A program made the translations under genes and the position numbers. A DNA stretch of 64,000 nucleotides from an uncultured Carboxylicivirga sp. (GTDB lineage: Bacteria > Bacteroidota > Bacteroidia > Bacteroidales > Marinilabiliaceae). This document shows, one piece after another, positions 62,962-64,000 of this stretch. The number at the start of each line of letters is the position of its first letter. The first letter of the stretch is position 1. The notes beneath the pieces were generated by a model. The model worked only from the letters and a program-made list of their open reading frames with translations. It did not search any database and was not told where the DNA came from. The stretch spans positions 1,674,001 to 1,738,000 of the forward strand of contig NZ_OY764327.1 of NCBI RefSeq assembly GCF_963668385.1, written 5' to 3'.

Positions 62962-63097
62962 TGAATTACGCACAACGGCTCGAATATGAGTATTGCCGAA
63001 TTTCGAAGTTTCACAGTATCAAGATACAGTGAAACTTGATACGATAGCTGAGGTTTGAATTACCCACTTCACTCGGCATTACTTATGTTTGTTAGGC
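62962..63097. repeat. Structured intergenic inverted repeat
   Basis: An imperfect long stem joins 62982-62999 with 63073-63090 (AGTATTGCCGA / TCGGCATTACT, one mismatch in 11). Inside are two alternative stems: AAGTTTCAC (63006-63014) / GTGAAACTT (63029-63037) and GTATCAAG (63016-63023) / CTTGATAC (63035-63042). The ends carry ACAAC (62972-62976) and GTTAGGC (63091-63097), and TGAATTACSCAC occurs at both 62962 and 63056. The layout resembles an integron attC site but spacing is not standard. Confidence 0.5.
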
Positions 63098-63976
63098 TTA
63101 GTTATTTATCAATGCTTCTTCAAGAGCTTTTAACGTTTTTCCATTATTATCTTTCCAGCTTTGAGGACCGCTTCTACTTGTTCCAGCTACTAAAGCTGCT
63201 GCATATGAAGAAGAACTTAAAATGATATCTTTAGTCAAAATAAGTTTCTCGTCAACTGTAACTAGTATATTTTCTTCAATTAGCTTTTTTCGTAATTGAT
63301 TTATTTTTCCTGGAATACTGGTGGTTGTTGCTAAAGAAATCTCAGAGTCTTTGGCTAATAAAAATCCTTCGTCACTTTGTTTTCCAATTGCAGAAAGACC
63401 ATTTACACTAAAATACAATTTATGTCCAATTAAAGAATTGGGATCTGTTTCAGCTTCATTTGTATTATTCGTGTTAATTGGCTCTAGTAATTTGTGACCA
63501 AGTGTCCCTAAAATCATTCTTGCATTATGGATAAATTCTTCCATTGCGTCTTTATCTGCTCTTGGCAATGAAGATTCTGTTGGTTTATTCCCATTTTCCG
63601 CATTATATCTATCAGCTTGCTTTGTAATATCAGTTAATCTTGATTCAAGATATTTGATATGTGATTTGGTCAAATTCTCATCTTTACTTGTAAAAAGAAC
63701 AACCTCGTTCCAAAAGTCTTTTTTTCTGTCATGATCGATAAGCCTTTTATATACGTTTTCTGATTCACCGATATACACCGTATTTTTGTCATCCGTTGAG
63801 TGTTTTTCCAATAAGAAATATACTCCTGGTCTCTGAGACTCTGTCCACATTTTTAGTTCTGTAAAACGGCCTCTAGGGCACGCAATTGCTTGACCTGACC
63901 AATTTGCAATTTCAACATGTCGAAGTCCACTAGGAGATCCATCTGATAAGTATATGCGGATGCTTTTTCCAAACAT
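63098..63976 (-). CDS. GIY-YIG nuclease-domain protein with DUF4357
   Basis: 292 residues. GVYFLL and TVYIGESENVYKRL (about 52-80) form the GIY-YIG core, with Arg in YKRLIDHD and Glu in HIKYLESRL as the expected catalytic residues. The C-terminal part (KLYFSVNGLSAIGKQSDEGF, PQSWKDNNGKTLKALE) is DUF4357-like. Family members occur in mobile elements and near restriction systems. Only 24 bases of upstream sequence are in the window. Confidence 0.85.
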   Translation of the reverse strand: MFGKSIRIYLSDGSPSGLRHVEIANWSGQAIACPRGRFTELKMWTESQRPGVYFLLEKHSTDDKNTVYIGESENVYKRLIDHDRKKDFWNEVVLFTSKDENLTKSHIKYLESRLTDITKQADRYNAENGNKPTESSLPRADKDAMEEFIHNARMILGTLGHKLLEPINTNNTNEAETDPNSLIGHKLYFSVNGLSAIGKQSDEGFLLAKDSEISLATTTSIPGKINQLRKKLIEENILVTVDEKLILTKDIILSSSSYAAALVAGTSRSGPQSWKDNNGKTLKALEEALINN

Positions 63977-64000
63977 TATTTTTCATTTTTATAATTAAGC

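Overview
The window looks like a chromosomal piece of a marine or anaerobic member of the Bacteroidota (Marinilabiliales/Bacteroidales-like). The support is low GC content, SusC/SusD genes, C-terminal sorting domains of the type IX secretion system (T9SS), membrane-anchored DUF6377-type regulators, TAnnTTTG-type promoter boxes and BfmA/DUF5712-type mobilization genes. Species cannot be read from the sequence.

Layout. (1) 1-1171: end of a small membrane-protein operon and an ArsC/Spx-like thioredoxin-fold protein. (2) About 1.2-24.5 kb: a polysaccharide utilization locus bracketed by two paralogous DUF6377 regulators. Its plus-strand arm encodes a 1756-residue seven-module right-handed beta-helix protein with a dockerin and a cohesin-like domain, a protein with three cohesin-like domains, and a PL1 pectate lyase; all three carry T9SS sorting domains. 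The minus-strand operon encodes a DUF5004-like lipoprotein, a SusE/F-like protein, SusC, SusD, a GH99-like lipoprotein and an inverting SusB-type GH97 whose catalytic glutamates can be placed. Together these suggest capture and breakdown of a pectic and/or alpha-glucosidic glycan, possibly by a cell-surface cohesin-dockerin assembly.

(3) 25320-50139: a 24.8-kb integrative mobilizable element inserted in the 3' end of a tRNA-Leu(CAA) gene. A 17-bp direct repeat marks both ends; the tyrosine recombinase lies beside the left end. The backbone at the right comprises a DUF5712 HUH relaxase, BfmA/BtgA, an iteron origin, a Rep_3 initiator and an HTH protein with twin palindromic operators. No conjugation pore genes are seen. 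Cargo includes a CHAT/caspase-like protease, an IS21 insertion that trims a host gene, a pentapeptide-repeat membrane protein, a free-standing LAGLIDADG protein, an antitoxin-only operon (Xre/ParS-like gene with an in-frame TAG, and a HigA-HicB-HicB fusion), a metallophosphoesterase, and the TcmP/DUF5131 (three-Cys) pair. Several of these belong to families common in defence islands.

(4) 50.1-57.7 kb: core chromosome with tRNA-Leu, a POT transporter, recO, an aminotransferase homologue lacking the PLP lysine, a PAS-LuxR regulator, a TonB-domain protein, tRNA-Arg(CCU) and an ECF sigma/membrane-protein pair. (5) 57.8-64 kb: single minus-strand genes (DJ-1, esterase with CBM20-like domain, SnoaL, NmrA, Crp, OM barrel, GIY-YIG). 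The esterase gene lies between perfect 30-bp direct repeats, and a structured inverted repeat precedes the GIY-YIG gene, giving a cassette-like look.

Strongest candidates for something undescribed: the T9SS-exported cohesin/dockerin set in the PUL, the polyantitoxin operon without toxins, the CHAT-like protease in the mobile element, and the lysine-less aminotransferase.
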